From assembly GCF_047470865.1 (NCBI RefSeq), contig NZ_JAZDRH010000048.1:1-10466 (forward strand): a stretch of 10,466 nucleotides of DNA, read 5' to 3'. Shown piece after piece: positions 1-7,526 of this stretch. The translations under genes were made by a program, and so were the position numbers. A model generated the notes under the pieces. The model made no database searches and was not told the origin of the DNA. It saw only the letters and a program-made list of their open reading frames with translations. Position 1 is the stretch's first letter. Every line of letters starts with the position of its first letter. The stretch comes from JAZDRH01 sp047470865 (lineage in GTDB: Bacteria > Pseudomonadota > Gammaproteobacteria > Pseudomonadales > Pseudomonadaceae).

Positions 1-17
1 ATTATTTTTCGTAGTTA

Positions 18-46
18 TTTAAAAGTAATCTTTATGGTTCTATAAT
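18..46 (+). promoter_or_regulatory. Possible sigma70 promoter with no gene behind it
   Basis: TTTAAA at 18-23 and a perfect TATAAT at 41-46 are separated by 17 bases, which would place a start near 53. No ORF with a ribosome binding site follows before the convergent receptor gene, so this is either chance in AT-rich DNA or the promoter of an untranslated RNA. Confidence 0.25.
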
Positions 47-64
47 AGATTTTGCTTATCTAAA

Positions 65-83
65 GATAATGATTTGCATAGAG
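65..83. promoter_or_regulatory. Weak Fur-like half site
   Basis: GATAATGAT at 65-73 matches the first nine bases of the classical 19-bp Fur consensus exactly, but the second half (74-83) matches poorly. It lies just downstream of the possible promoter at 18-46. Chance occurrence in AT-rich DNA is quite possible. Confidence 0.2.
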
Positions 84-345
84 AGATGTCATTAACAATA
101 GAGAGTGAATAGCAATTATGAGCTGTTAGCCTTGACTTGTTCATGCACGGGGTTAAGTATGCAATGAAATATTTTCATAAGGTGCAGTAGTGGGGGCAGC
201 AGTTGCTGATTCTTCATTCAGACTATTTTTCTTTTTTGAGTCGGCTCAAGCTCTGACTAATGTGTCCAATAAAATAGGTAGGGTATTTCATTTAGAATTT
301 GAGTCTCGCATCCGTTAGCAAGTGCTGAGTATTGAATTTAAATTA

Positions 346-385
346 ACAATGCAAGGCTTTAAAGTGGTTATCAGCCTTGCATTGT
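346..385 (-). terminator. Terminator hairpin of the siderophore receptor gene
   Basis: A perfect 13-bp inverted repeat pairs 346-358 with 373-385 (arm ACAATGCAAGGCT) around a 14-base loop. It sits about 10 bases past the receptor stop codon. Read on the minus strand the stem is followed by TTAATTTAAATT, a T-rich but not pure T tract, so termination is likely though perhaps not strong. On the plus strand nothing resembling a T tract follows. Confidence 0.75.
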
Positions 386-395
386 CTGTTGGGCG

Positions 396-2777
396 TTAGA
401 AATTGTAGCGTGTTGTAAGCATATAACTACGTGGAGCGCCCCATGAGTAAACACTATAAATATCCATCATGGTGTAGTACTTTTCATCAAGTAAATTATC
501 AATATTTAAACTGAGCGTTAGGTTATCTGTTAATTGATAGCTAGCCATAGCATCTACCACAAAGAAATTTTTCTGAGAAAAACGTTTATCTTGCCAAATA
601 ACTTTGCCTTTTGCGTCATATTGCCCTGTAGGTGCTTGGCGGTTCGACCATGTTTTACTTTGCCAGCGCATACCTGCACCGAGTGTTAGCGGTTTTAACT
701 CACCTTCAAAGTTGTAACTGGAGTAAAGTGTTGCTTGGGTTTTTGGCATACTAGTATTGATCGCTGTGCCTTTAAGCTTGGGAGCCGCATAGCTAAAACC
801 AGCTTGTATTTGCCAGTTATCACTTAATGCGCCAGATACCTCAATTTCATAGCCTTTGGTTTTTACTCCTTTGATGGCTTCATAAGCATAAGGACGTTGA
901 GGATTTTCAACGCTGTATTCTTGAGCATAGTTATCTTGTCTTATTTCAAAATAAGCGGCTTGCATATTGAGCCGACCTTCAAAAAACTCGGCTTTAATAC
1001 CTGCTTCGTAGTTTGCTCCGGTCATTGGCGGCAAGGTTTTATTATGTATATCCTTTGCATCTTGAGGTTTAAAAATTTTACTGTAGCTGCTGTAGACGGA
1101 GAAATTGTCATTTACATCATAGACAGCGCCAATAAATGGCGTCACCTTGTCAAAGGTGCGCATATCTTGCTCTTTGTAGTTAGATAAACGAGCGCCTAAA
1201 ATAAGCTTAAAGTTGTCGCTGAAATTTAAGCGGCTGGTAGCGTAATAGCCTTGCTCATAGGTTTTAACATCATCTTGGTAGCGATTCCCCCAAACAGGCT
1301 TTTCGATAACGCCTGTCCAGTTATAGTAGTCAAAGTCTCTGCCTTGATAATATTCGTGGCCACTTTCTCCCGTATTTTTCCAATGGCGTTTTGCATAGCT
1401 AGCGCCAAGCACAAACTCGTGCTCACGCCCAAATAGCTCAGTAAAGCCTGAGAGGTAAGCATCTATAGCATCGCTAGTTGTTTTACCCTCATATTGACCT
1501 GACCATAACTTAGCGCCTTTGCCTGTACTTGGATTAGGGTTGCCACCCGATAGCGCGGCTAATTTTGCATCATAGCCATTAATTTGATGGTTAAGTTGTA
1601 CTTTACCCACCCAGCCATTATTAAACCTATGTTCTAAGGTGGAGAACACAGTGCGGGTGTATTGTTCCCAGTGGCTCCAACTTGCTGCATTACTAAAGCT
1701 AGGTGAACGCTTATTAAAATTCCCTTGGCTATCCCAGTATGGGTTGCCACCCCATGTTGAACCTTTAGGTTTGTTATCTTGATAATCAGCGCCCAAGGTT
1801 AATAAGGTATTTTCGCTTACATCAGCTTCGATAATGCCATAAAAAACATAAACATCTTTTTTATAGCGATCTTGCCAAGAATGGGCTGTCTGGTCGGCAG
1901 TAACAAAGCGACCGCGAATGCTTCCTTCTTTATTTAACGGTCCACTGAGATCTATTTCTGTACGATAGGTATCCCATGAGCCTAAACCTAAAGAAATATG
2001 CCCTTGATTTTCATAAGTAGGTTTTTTGCGCACAAGGTTTAAGGTAGCGCCAGGTGTGCCTACGCCAGTCAATAAGCCATTAGCGCCTTTTAAAACTTCA
2101 ACACGGTCATAAATTGCCATATCCGTTAGCGTATTGCCTGCTGAGTAAGCAGAGTTACGCGTCATCGGGATGCCATCGTATTGGAAGTTTTGAATCGCGA
2201 AGCCGCGCGCATAGTATTCAGTGCGTTCACTATCATAAGTCAGAATGCTTACGCCTGGCGTATGTTTAATTACGCTATCAATATTGGTAAGGGCAAAGTC
2301 ATCCATCTTTTGTCGAGTAATAACACTGATGCTTTGTGGCGTTTGACGAGGCGTAAGCGTTATACGCGTAGCTGTAGCTATAGTTCCGGGAGTATAGGAG
2401 CCAGTGTTCTCAGTAATAGTGCCCAGTTGATTGGAATAAACGACAGCTTTGTCTAAGTCAATGGCAGAGCTAGTTTTGGCTTGTATTACCCAGGTGTTTT
2501 CTCCTTTATTGATGGCGACTAAACCTTTGTCATCAAGTAGACGATTAAACAAGTCAGCAAGCTCGTAATTGCCCTTAATAGTGGGCGCTGAAATATTTTG
2601 TATTAGTTGATAATCAAAAGATAGCGTAATACCAGCCTGCTGAGCGAGTTGCTCTAAGTTGGTGCTAAGGTCTTTAGTTGTCAGAGCAAAGTGTTGTGGC
2701 GCTGCTAATGCAGCCCCCGCGCTGAGTAAACTGAATACTAAGACTATGGGTTTTATAGAGGTTGGCAGATTTTTCAT
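396..2777 (-). CDS. TonB-dependent siderophore receptor with N-terminal STN domain (FpvA/FoxA-like)
   Basis: This is a 793-residue outer-membrane receptor that would import a ferric siderophore using TonB/ExbBD energy. Residues 1-25 form a signal peptide ending in an AxA site (GAALA). Residues about 30-100 match the STN (secretin and TonB N-terminus) signalling domain. A likely TonB box (DKAVVYS) lies near 110. The plug covers about 130-245, with PRQTPQSISVITRQ, a HTPGV motif and the ARGF...YDGIP motif. The rest is beta-barrel, ending in the typical terminal Phe. Length and layout fit the FpvA-like siderophore receptor family. The STN domain normally talks to a FecR-type anti-sigma factor; no fecI/fecR pair is in the window. 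A Fur-like box overlaps the promoter, so iron repression is expected. I chose ATG at 2777 because it begins a clean signal peptide; GTG at 2789 is an alternative and neither has a clear Shine-Dalgarno. The siderophore cannot be named. Confidence 0.93.
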   Translation of the reverse strand: MKNLPTSIKPIVLVFSLLSAGAALAAPQHFALTTKDLSTNLEQLAQQAGITLSFDYQLIQNISAPTIKGNYELADLFNRLLDDKGLVAINKGENTWVIQAKTSSAIDLDKAVVYSNQLGTITENTGSYTPGTIATATRITLTPRQTPQSISVITRQKMDDFALTNIDSVIKHTPGVSILTYDSERTEYYARGFAIQNFQYDGIPMTRNSAYSAGNTLTDMAIYDRVEVLKGANGLLTGVGTPGATLNLVRKKPTYENQGHISLGLGSWDTYRTEIDLSGPLNKEGSIRGRFVTADQTAHSWQDRYKKDVYVFYGIIEADVSENTLLTLGADYQDNKPKGSTWGGNPYWDSQGNFNKRSPSFSNAASWSHWEQYTRTVFSTLEHRFNNGWVGKVQLNHQINGYDAKLAALSGGNPNPSTGKGAKLWSGQYEGKTTSDAIDAYLSGFTELFGREHEFVLGASYAKRHWKNTGESGHEYYQGRDFDYYNWTGVIEKPVWGNRYQDDVKTYEQGYYATSRLNFSDNFKLILGARLSNYKEQDMRTFDKVTPFIGAVYDVNDNFSVYSSYSKIFKPQDAKDIHNKTLPPMTGANYEAGIKAEFFEGRLNMQAAYFEIRQDNYAQEYSVENPQRPYAYEAIKGVKTKGYEIEVSGALSDNWQIQAGFSYAAPKLKGTAINTSMPKTQATLYSSYNFEGELKPLTLGAGMRWQSKTWSNRQAPTGQYDAKGKVIWQDKRFSQKNFFVVDAMASYQLTDNLTLSLNIDNLLDEKYYTMMDIYSVYSWGAPRSYMLTTRYNF

Positions 2778-2821
2778 ACTAATTTTCACAGGTTAATGAG
2801 GGGGTTCACTAACCATGTCGA

Positions 2822-2850
2822 ATTATAAAATAAAAACCCGTAATGAAAAT
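2822..2850 (-). promoter_or_regulatory. Promoter of the siderophore receptor gene
   Basis: On the minus strand a perfect TATAAT lies at 2822-2827. A weak -35 (ATTTTC at 2845-2850 with 17-base spacing, or TTTTCA one base nearer) falls inside the Fur-like box. Transcription would start near 2815, about 38 bases before the ATG at 2777. Confidence 0.55.
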
Positions 2851-2857
2851 CGTTATT
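2839..2857. promoter_or_regulatory. Fur box over the receptor promoter
   Basis: CGTAATGAAAATCGTTATT matches the 19-bp Fur consensus GATAATGATAATCATTATC at 14 of 19 positions, including both TAATGA-like and TTAT-like arms. It covers the -35 region of the receptor promoter, the usual place for iron-dependent repression. It is about 70 bases upstream of the tcyP -35, so it probably acts only on the receptor. Confidence 0.7.
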
Positions 2858-2927
2858 ATTTTATGAAATCTATTTTCGCCGTGTTCTTAGGTTACAACTT
2901 AATGGCATAACGCAAAATATTGATAAA

Positions 2928-2955
2928 TTGTTAGCATAGGCAGTTGTTCTAGAAT
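2928..2955 (+). promoter_or_regulatory. Promoter of tcyP
   Basis: TTGTTA (2928-2933) and TAGAAT (2950-2955) are separated by 16 bases, a good sigma70-type match, predicting a start near 2962 and a leader of about 32 bases before the ATG at 2994. Confidence 0.55.
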
Positions 2956-2957
2956 TT

Positions 2958-2969
2958 ATTGTGCACAAT
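2958..2969. promoter_or_regulatory. 12-bp perfect palindrome at the tcyP transcription start
   Basis: ATTGTGCACAAT is a perfect palindrome lying on the predicted start point of the tcyP transcript, followed by a partial repeat GTGCAT. A dimeric repressor bound here would block transcription. The regulator is unknown; the shape is not a Fur or Zur site. Confidence 0.4.
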
Positions 2970-2993
2970 GTGCATCGCAAGTGGAGAGAAGGG

Positions 2994-4361
2994 ATGAATT
3001 TGCCCCTCGTAGTAAATCTCATAGTATTCGTTTTATTTGTGTGGCTATTGCTACAAACGCAACGCACGAATTGGAGTTTGTCAAAAAAAGTATTGGCCGG
3101 TCTGTTGCTAGGTGTGGTTTTTGGCCTAGGTTTACATTGGATTTACGGGATAGATAATCCGGTTATTGGGCAGTCTCTTGAGTGGATTAATATTGTTGCT
3201 GGCGGCTACGTTAATGCGCTGCAAATGGTCGTTATGCCGCTTGTCTTTGCCTCTATTCTCAGCGCTGTAGCCAAATTACATAACGCCTCATCACTCGGGA
3301 AAATTAGTTCGTTATCTATTAGTGTGCTGCTTATAACAACTGCAGTTTCAGCATTGGTAGGTATTGTTATTACTAACCTATTTGGTTTAACGGCGGAAGG
3401 ATTAGTACAGGGGGTGCGAGAAGCTCAACGGCTAAGTCAGCTAAACACTGACTATATGGGAAAAATAACCGATTTAACCTTACCAGCAATGGTAGTTTCG
3501 TTTATTCCACGTAATCCTTTTGCTGAGCTAACGGGGGCTAGTCCAACAGCCATTATTGGTGTTGTAGTTTTTGCGGTATTTCTAGGCATGGCAGCATTAC
3601 AGCTTCTAAAAGAGGATACTGAAAAAGGTGAGCGCGTACTGATTGCTATTGATACCTTACAAGCATGGGTCATGAAACTTGTTCGGTTAGTGATGTCATT
3701 AACACCCTATGGTGTTATGGCGTTAATGGTTAAGGTAGTAGCAAGTTCTAATCTTGAGGATATTCTCAAGCTAGGGGCCTTTGTTGGTGCATCTTATATT
3801 GGTTTAGGTTTGATGTTTATTGTACATGGATTAATTTTGTCTGGCGTAGGGGTTAATCCTGTTCGTTTCTTTCAAAAAACTATGCCTGTTTTAACCTTTG
3901 CTTTCACCAGCCGCTCAAGTGCTGCCAGCATTCCGTTAAGTATTGAAACGCAAACGCGTCGTTTGGGAATTCCTGAGTCTATTGCAAGTTTTGCTGCTTC
4001 TTTTGGAACTACGATAGGGCAAAATGGTTGTGCTGGGCTTTATCCAGCAATGCTCGCGGTGATGGTAGCACCTACAGTAGGCATTAACCCGCTTGATCCA
4101 TGGTGGATTGCAACTTTAATAGGTGTTGTAACCATTAGTTCTATTGGTGTGGCTGGTGTTGGTGGTGGCGCTACTTTTGCCGCTTTAATTGTATTGCCAG
4201 CCCTGGGGCTGCCTGTTGAGTTGGTTGCTTTGCTGATTTCAGTAGAGCCGCTCATTGATATGGGGCGTACAGCGTTAAATGTAAGTGGATCAATGACGGC
4301 TGGAATGGTTACCAGTCAAGTATTAAAACAAACCGATAAAAATACATTACAGATGGATTAG
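2994..4361 (+). CDS. tcyP: L-cystine symporter TcyP (dicarboxylate/amino acid:cation symporter family)
   Basis: This 455-residue inner-membrane carrier imports L-cystine together with cations and so supplies sulfur and cysteine. The whole chain closely follows E. coli TcyP (YdjN, about 463 residues) as I remember it: the N-terminus MNLPLVVN, the LVFASILSAVAKLHNAS segment, SRSSAASIPL around residues 306-315 (equivalent to the serine-rich hairpin of this transporter family), GQNGCAGLYPAML around 342-354, and the C-terminal block VEPLIDMGRTALNVSGS. Several hydrophobic membrane segments are evident. The ATG at 2994 is chosen because it matches the TcyP start and has GGAG at 2983-2986 with a 7-base spacer; an in-frame GTG at 2961 lies at the predicted transcription start and is unlikely. 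It is divergent from the receptor gene, with its own promoter and terminator, so it is monocistronic. Confidence 0.95.
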   Translation: MNLPLVVNLIVFVLFVWLLLQTQRTNWSLSKKVLAGLLLGVVFGLGLHWIYGIDNPVIGQSLEWINIVAGGYVNALQMVVMPLVFASILSAVAKLHNASSLGKISSLSISVLLITTAVSALVGIVITNLFGLTAEGLVQGVREAQRLSQLNTDYMGKITDLTLPAMVVSFIPRNPFAELTGASPTAIIGVVVFAVFLGMAALQLLKEDTEKGERVLIAIDTLQAWVMKLVRLVMSLTPYGVMALMVKVVASSNLEDILKLGAFVGASYIGLGLMFIVHGLILSGVGVNPVRFFQKTMPVLTFAFTSRSSAASIPLSIETQTRRLGIPESIASFAASFGTTIGQNGCAGLYPAMLAVMVAPTVGINPLDPWWIATLIGVVTISSIGVAGVGGGATFAALIVLPALGLPVELVALLISVEPLIDMGRTALNVSGSMTAGMVTSQVLKQTDKNTLQMD

Positions 4362-4380
4362 GTTTGTTGGCATAGCTGCA

Positions 4381-4408
4381 AAAGAGGAGCTGTTTAAGCT
4401 CCTTTTTT
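4381..4408 (+). terminator. Rho-independent terminator of tcyP
   Basis: AGGAGCT (4385-4391) pairs with AGCTCCT (4397-4403) around a 5-base loop, preceded by A-rich sequence and followed by a run of six T at 4403-4408. It lies about 20 bases after the tcyP stop. Confidence 0.9.
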
Positions 4409-4449
4409 GTAGGTGAAAAATACAAAATGAAATAATATAACAAAATAGC

Positions 4450-4479
4450 TTGAATGTTATACTGTAACAAAACTATGCT
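4450..4479 (+). promoter_or_regulatory. Promoter of znuD
   Basis: TTGAAT (4450-4455) and TATGCT (4474-4479) are 18 bases apart; TATACA at 4479-4484 is an alternative -10. The Zur-like palindrome fills the spacer, so bound repressor would exclude RNA polymerase. Confidence 0.5.
4452..4473. promoter_or_regulatory. Zur-like operator in front of znuD
   Basis: The core TGTTATACTGTAACA (4455-4469) is a near-perfect palindrome centred on 4462, with TGTTA/TAACA arms and one mismatched pair. This resembles the TGTTATA-type Zur boxes of gammaproteobacteria, including those described before zinc-uptake genes in Acinetobacter. Its place inside the promoter of a zinc receptor gene supports zinc-dependent repression by Zur. 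The zur gene is not in the window. Confidence 0.75.
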
Positions 4480-4536
4480 ATACAGGTTTTCTGGCCAGAG
4501 ACACCAACATGCATAGATATAACATCAGGAGCTTTT

Positions 4537-6603
4537 ATGTTGTTTTTGAGAACACCATTGGCTATTGCCGTGGTTCTAAGTACTTGGACGGGTACTGCCT
4601 TAGCCAATAACCCTCTTACCTTAAAAACCTCAGTAGTGAACAGTAACTCATTAGCGCAGTCGCAACTTCGTATGGTCAATGCGAGTGAGATTTTAACTGA
4701 TGAGGAACTTCAGCTTGCCCAAAGTGCCACTTTGGGGGAAACCGTAAATCAACTGCCAGGTGTGTGGGGAAGCTCATTTGGTTCGGGGGCAAGTCGTCCT
4801 GTTATTCGTGGAATGGATGCTGGACGAGTAAAGGTATTGAACAATGGAATTGATAGCTTAGATGCTTCGACCATGAGTGCAGACCACGCTGTTACCATTG
4901 AGCCTATGTTTGCGGAGCGCATTGAAGTATTAAAAGGGCCTGCCACCTTGCTTTACGGTGGTGGAGCTATTGGAGGTGTGGTTAATGTCGTTGATAGTAA
5001 AATACCTACACAGCTACCAGAGAAAGGCTATGCGTTAGATCTTCAATGGCAAGGCAATACAGTTGCAAAAGAAAATCTTGTAAAAGCAGGCGCTACCTTA
5101 GCGCAAGGCCCTTTTGCTTTACGCATTGAAGGTCTTAAGCGCGATGCTGACCCTTATCGTACCGCAGGGCGAGCTGATGGTTCGCATAAACGCAAGCAAG
5201 AAGGCTCTTATAATGACACCAACAGCTTCAATATAGGAACCAGTTGGATTACAGATAACGGTTACACTGGAATCGCGTATAGCCGCCAAGCTAATGAATA
5301 TGGTTTATTGGCTCATGAGCATGGCCATTGTCATACACACGGTCATGGTGAGCATATGCATTGGCATTGCGGCCATCATGGTCACGGCCATGGGCACGAT
5401 CATGATCATGACGAGCATGGGACGCCTTATATTGATATGTTACAAAAACGCTGGGATTTGCGTAGCGAATATGACATTAACCTAGCCGGTTTTGAACATA
5501 TACGTTTTGCCTTGGGCCATACGGATTATCAGCATAAAGAAATAGAGGGCGCAGAGGTTGCTACGCAGATTAATAACAAAGCAACAGAAGCTCGCCTAGA
5601 ATTAACACATGCACCTATTGCAGGCTGGCGAGGCATACTTGGCGGACAAATAGTACGTAAAGACTTTCGCAATACTGGGGAAGAAGCTTATGTTCCCAAT
5701 ACCTTAACCAAAAACCAAGCGCTCTTTATCGTAGAGGAATATGAACAAGGTAATTGGCGTTATGAGCTAGGTGCTCGACATGAATGGCAAAGTATTGAAG
5801 TGCGTAAAGACTTGGATATACGCAATCGTCCGACTAAAAATAAAAACCATAATGGCACATCCTTGAGCGCTGGGGCCGTTTGGCAGTTTGTTCCAGAATA
5901 CAGCTTAGCCAGTTCTATTTCACGCTCTCAGCGTTTACCTATAGCTGATGAGCTTTATGCATTTGGCCCCCATGCGGCTAGTCGAACCATTGAGCAAGGT
6001 AATTTAAGTTTAGATAAAGAAACTTCACATAATATCGATCTGAGCCTGCGCAAAACACAGGGTTTTGTAACCTTTAATTTGACAGCCTATCGTAACCAAG
6101 TGAAAGACTACATTTATGCTGCTGATACAGGCGATAGACCAGGTGCAGGTTATCGCGTTATTCAATACAGACAAAATGATGCAACCTTCAATGGCTTAGA
6201 AGGCGATGTAAACTTTGCTTTTAATACGGGCACTGATCTAACACTTTGGGGGGATCATGTACGCGGCAAGCTAAAGCATGATGGTCACTTAGCACGTATT
6301 CCATCTGCTCGCTTTGGTGTGCGCGTTAAGCAGCGGATACAAGACAATCTAACAGGGCATGTTTCTTTTACGCGAGTGCAAAAGCAAGATAAGTTAGCAG
6401 ATTTTGAGCAGAAAACCTCTGGTTATAATCTGCTAGGTGCGGCGCTAGTCTATGATGGCAATGCAGATGCCTTTAACTATCAGCTATTTGCTAGGGCAGA
6501 TAACTTACTTAATGTAAAAGCACGTGAACATACATCTTGGATCAAAGATCAAGTGCAGCTACCAGGACGAAACTTTACTGCTGGCATTAAAGTAAGCTTT
6601 TAA
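4537..6603 (+). CDS. znuD: ZnuD-type TonB-dependent zinc receptor
   Basis: This 688-residue outer-membrane receptor would take up zinc, or a zinc complex, with TonB energy when zinc is scarce. Residues 1-23 are a signal peptide (cut after TALA). The plug covers about 45-157, with LPGVWGSSFGSGASRPVIRG, the RIEVLKGPATLLYGGGAIGGVVN block and a following barrel ending in the terminal Phe. Residues 260-294 form a His-rich loop: 17 His and 2 Cys in 35 residues. A similar His-rich extracellular loop occurs in Neisseria ZnuD and is thought to capture zinc. The start has AGGAG at 4527-4531, 5 bases before the ATG. The gene stands alone between terminators, with a Zur-like operator in its promoter. A receptor for another divalent metal is possible, but the operator favours zinc. 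Confidence 0.92.
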   Translation: MLFLRTPLAIAVVLSTWTGTALANNPLTLKTSVVNSNSLAQSQLRMVNASEILTDEELQLAQSATLGETVNQLPGVWGSSFGSGASRPVIRGMDAGRVKVLNNGIDSLDASTMSADHAVTIEPMFAERIEVLKGPATLLYGGGAIGGVVNVVDSKIPTQLPEKGYALDLQWQGNTVAKENLVKAGATLAQGPFALRIEGLKRDADPYRTAGRADGSHKRKQEGSYNDTNSFNIGTSWITDNGYTGIAYSRQANEYGLLAHEHGHCHTHGHGEHMHWHCGHHGHGHGHDHDHDEHGTPYIDMLQKRWDLRSEYDINLAGFEHIRFALGHTDYQHKEIEGAEVATQINNKATEARLELTHAPIAGWRGILGGQIVRKDFRNTGEEAYVPNTLTKNQALFIVEEYEQGNWRYELGARHEWQSIEVRKDLDIRNRPTKNKNHNGTSLSAGAVWQFVPEYSLASSISRSQRLPIADELYAFGPHAASRTIEQGNLSLDKETSHNIDLSLRKTQGFVTFNLTAYRNQVKDYIYAADTGDRPGAGYRVIQYRQNDATFNGLEGDVNFAFNTGTDLTLWGDHVRGKLKHDGHLARIPSARFGVRVKQRIQDNLTGHVSFTRVQKQDKLADFEQKTSGYNLLGAALVYDGNADAFNYQLFARADNLLNVKAREHTSWIKDQVQLPGRNFTAGIKVSF

Positions 6604-6637
6604 TAGACAAGGATAAAACTAAAGGTTACAGACTTTT

Positions 6638-6676
6638 AAAAGACGTTGGAATGTACTGCCAGCGTCTTTTTATAAT
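6638..6676 (+). terminator. Rho-independent terminator of znuD
   Basis: AAAAGACGTTGG (6638-6649) pairs with CCAGCGTCTTTT (6659-6670) over 12 positions, one being a G-U pair in RNA, with a 9-base loop, then TATAATT. It ends about 17 bases before the convergent phosphatase stop and has A-rich sequence on the other side, so it could serve both directions. Confidence 0.85.
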
Positions 6677-6692
6677 TGGGTCTAAGCACAAG

Positions 6693-7322
6693 CTAAGTTA
6701 GCTTTAATTGACGTAAATATATAGCCGTTGAACCGCTATCTATAAGCAGCTCAAAGGCTGCTAGGTTAGATACCGGAAAAGCTCTTTGGAACTTAAAAAA
6801 ACTGCGTAATTGCAGCGTATTAAAGCGCTTTGTAGAGTCGACCAATACATGCCAAGCGAATAAAGAAAACCACATGCCATGTCCAAAAATAACCGAATTA
6901 CTTGGTAGTTGTCGTATGCTAGGAATGGCAGCTATTACTTGTTGATTAAACTCATTAAAACTTTGTGCATTAGCGCCATGCTTTTTGTCTGGATCAGCAG
7001 CTCGCCAATAAGCCAAGGTTAAAGGTAAGCGCTGTTGCCCATTTAAGTCTTTTATTAAGTCAAAATCGAAAATATTGAACTCATTAAGACAGGCTAAGCT
7101 TTCTGCGGTCAATTGATATTTTTTAGCTAAAGGCGCTGCTGTTTGTTGGGTGCGCAAAAATGCGGAAGTAAAAATAGCATCAGGTTTAATAATGTTTTGA
7201 TCAACTAAGGATAATGCTTGCTGGTGGCCGAACGCTGTTAGCTCAATTTCTGCATTAGGTTGGCTAACACCACCTATATTGGCCACGCTTTGTGCATGGC
7301 GAAAAAAGACAATTTTTTTCAT
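6693..7322 (-). CDS. Histidine phosphatase superfamily protein
   Basis: This 209-residue protein belongs to the histidine phosphatase (phosphoglycerate mutase-like) clan, which transfers phosphate through a phosphohistidine. The N-terminal strand and motif KKIVFFRHAQS supply R8 and the nucleophile H9. R57 in the SAFLRTQQTA motif, E81 and H148 in the VIFGHGMW motif complete the usual catalytic set, so the enzyme looks active. The substrate cannot be told from sequence; members act on sugar phosphates, nucleotides or phosphoproteins (SixA-like). It lacks a signal peptide and should be cytoplasmic. The ATG at 7322 is chosen because it places the RHG-type motif at the family's usual distance from the start; an upstream in-frame TTG at 7361 would add 13 unlikely residues. 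It is convergent with znuD and appears monocistronic. Confidence 0.88.
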   Translation of the reverse strand: MKKIVFFRHAQSVANIGGVSQPNAEIELTAFGHQQALSLVDQNIIKPDAIFTSAFLRTQQTAAPLAKKYQLTAESLACLNEFNIFDFDLIKDLNGQQRLPLTLAYWRAADPDKKHGANAQSFNEFNQQVIAAIPSIRQLPSNSVIFGHGMWFSLFAWHVLVDSTKRFNTLQLRSFFKFQRAFPVSNLAAFELLIDSGSTAIYLRQLKLT

Positions 7323-7342
7323 ATTAATATTACTCGCGGATA

Positions 7343-7360
7343 TGCAGTCTAGAAACTGCA
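7343..7360. repeat. Short inverted repeat in the phosphatase leader
   Basis: TGCAGT (7343-7348) and ACTGCA (7355-7360) form a 6-bp inverted repeat with a 6-base gap, about 20 bases upstream of the phosphatase ATG. It could be a small operator or leader hairpin; it may also be chance. Confidence 0.3.
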
Positions 7361-7420
7361 ATCATTAGCTAATTAATATATAAAATAAATATATATTTTA
7401 AGTGTAATTATAGTATAACT

Positions 7421-7449
7421 TTTAACTCTATTGAATAATTAAATATTAT
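7421..7449 (+). promoter_or_regulatory. Possible promoter of the 33-residue ORF
   Basis: TTTAAC (7421-7426) and TATTAT (7444-7449) lie 17 bases apart, giving a start near 7456 and a leader of about 70 bases. The surroundings are very AT-rich, so promoter-like strings are expected by chance. On the opposite strand, TATAAT at 7407-7412 could be the -10 of the phosphatase gene. Confidence 0.3.
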
Positions 7450-7526
7450 TAGATTTTGTTTGTACTTTTAACAATTCCAGTTAAAGTTAAGGCTGATCAG
7501 TAATTTGCGGGGACAGGAGGTGTGCT

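Larger units (their letters stand above)
1..345. other. Leading stretch with no supported gene
   Basis: I see no convincing gene in these 345 bases. There is a possible rightward promoter near 18-46 and a Fur-like half site at 65-73, both listed separately. A 42-codon GTG-initiated reading frame runs from 190 to 318 on the plus strand, but it has no ribosome binding site and is not a protein I recognise. On the minus strand a short Ala/Thr/Lys-rich open stretch lies around 165-255 without a usable start; it could be the tail of a decayed gene. The region is AT-rich and reads as intergenic. Confidence 0.5.

Noticed and set aside
190..318. GTG-started 42-codon plus-strand frame
   Set aside because: It has no ribosome binding site and a composition with no recognisable motif; too weak to call a gene.
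897..2456. Plus- and other-frame open stretches inside the siderophore receptor gene
   Set aside because: They lie entirely in the coding region of the receptor, have no ribosome binding sites or recognisable protein content, and the receptor frame itself is unambiguous.
2961..2993. Longer tcyP start at GTG 2961
   Set aside because: It falls on the predicted transcription start inside a palindrome, has no SD, and adds residues absent from TcyP; ATG 2994 has GGAG and matches the family N-terminus.
5314..5418. His-codon repeats as a CRISPR-like or tandem repeat array
   Set aside because: The repeats are short, irregular and explained by coding for the His-rich loop; there are no spacers of uniform length.
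5294..5485. Met/Ile/His-containing 63-codon frame overlapping the znuD His-rich region
   Set aside because: It is the shifted reading of the CAT/GGT-rich repeat coding for the His-rich loop; it has no start signals of its own.
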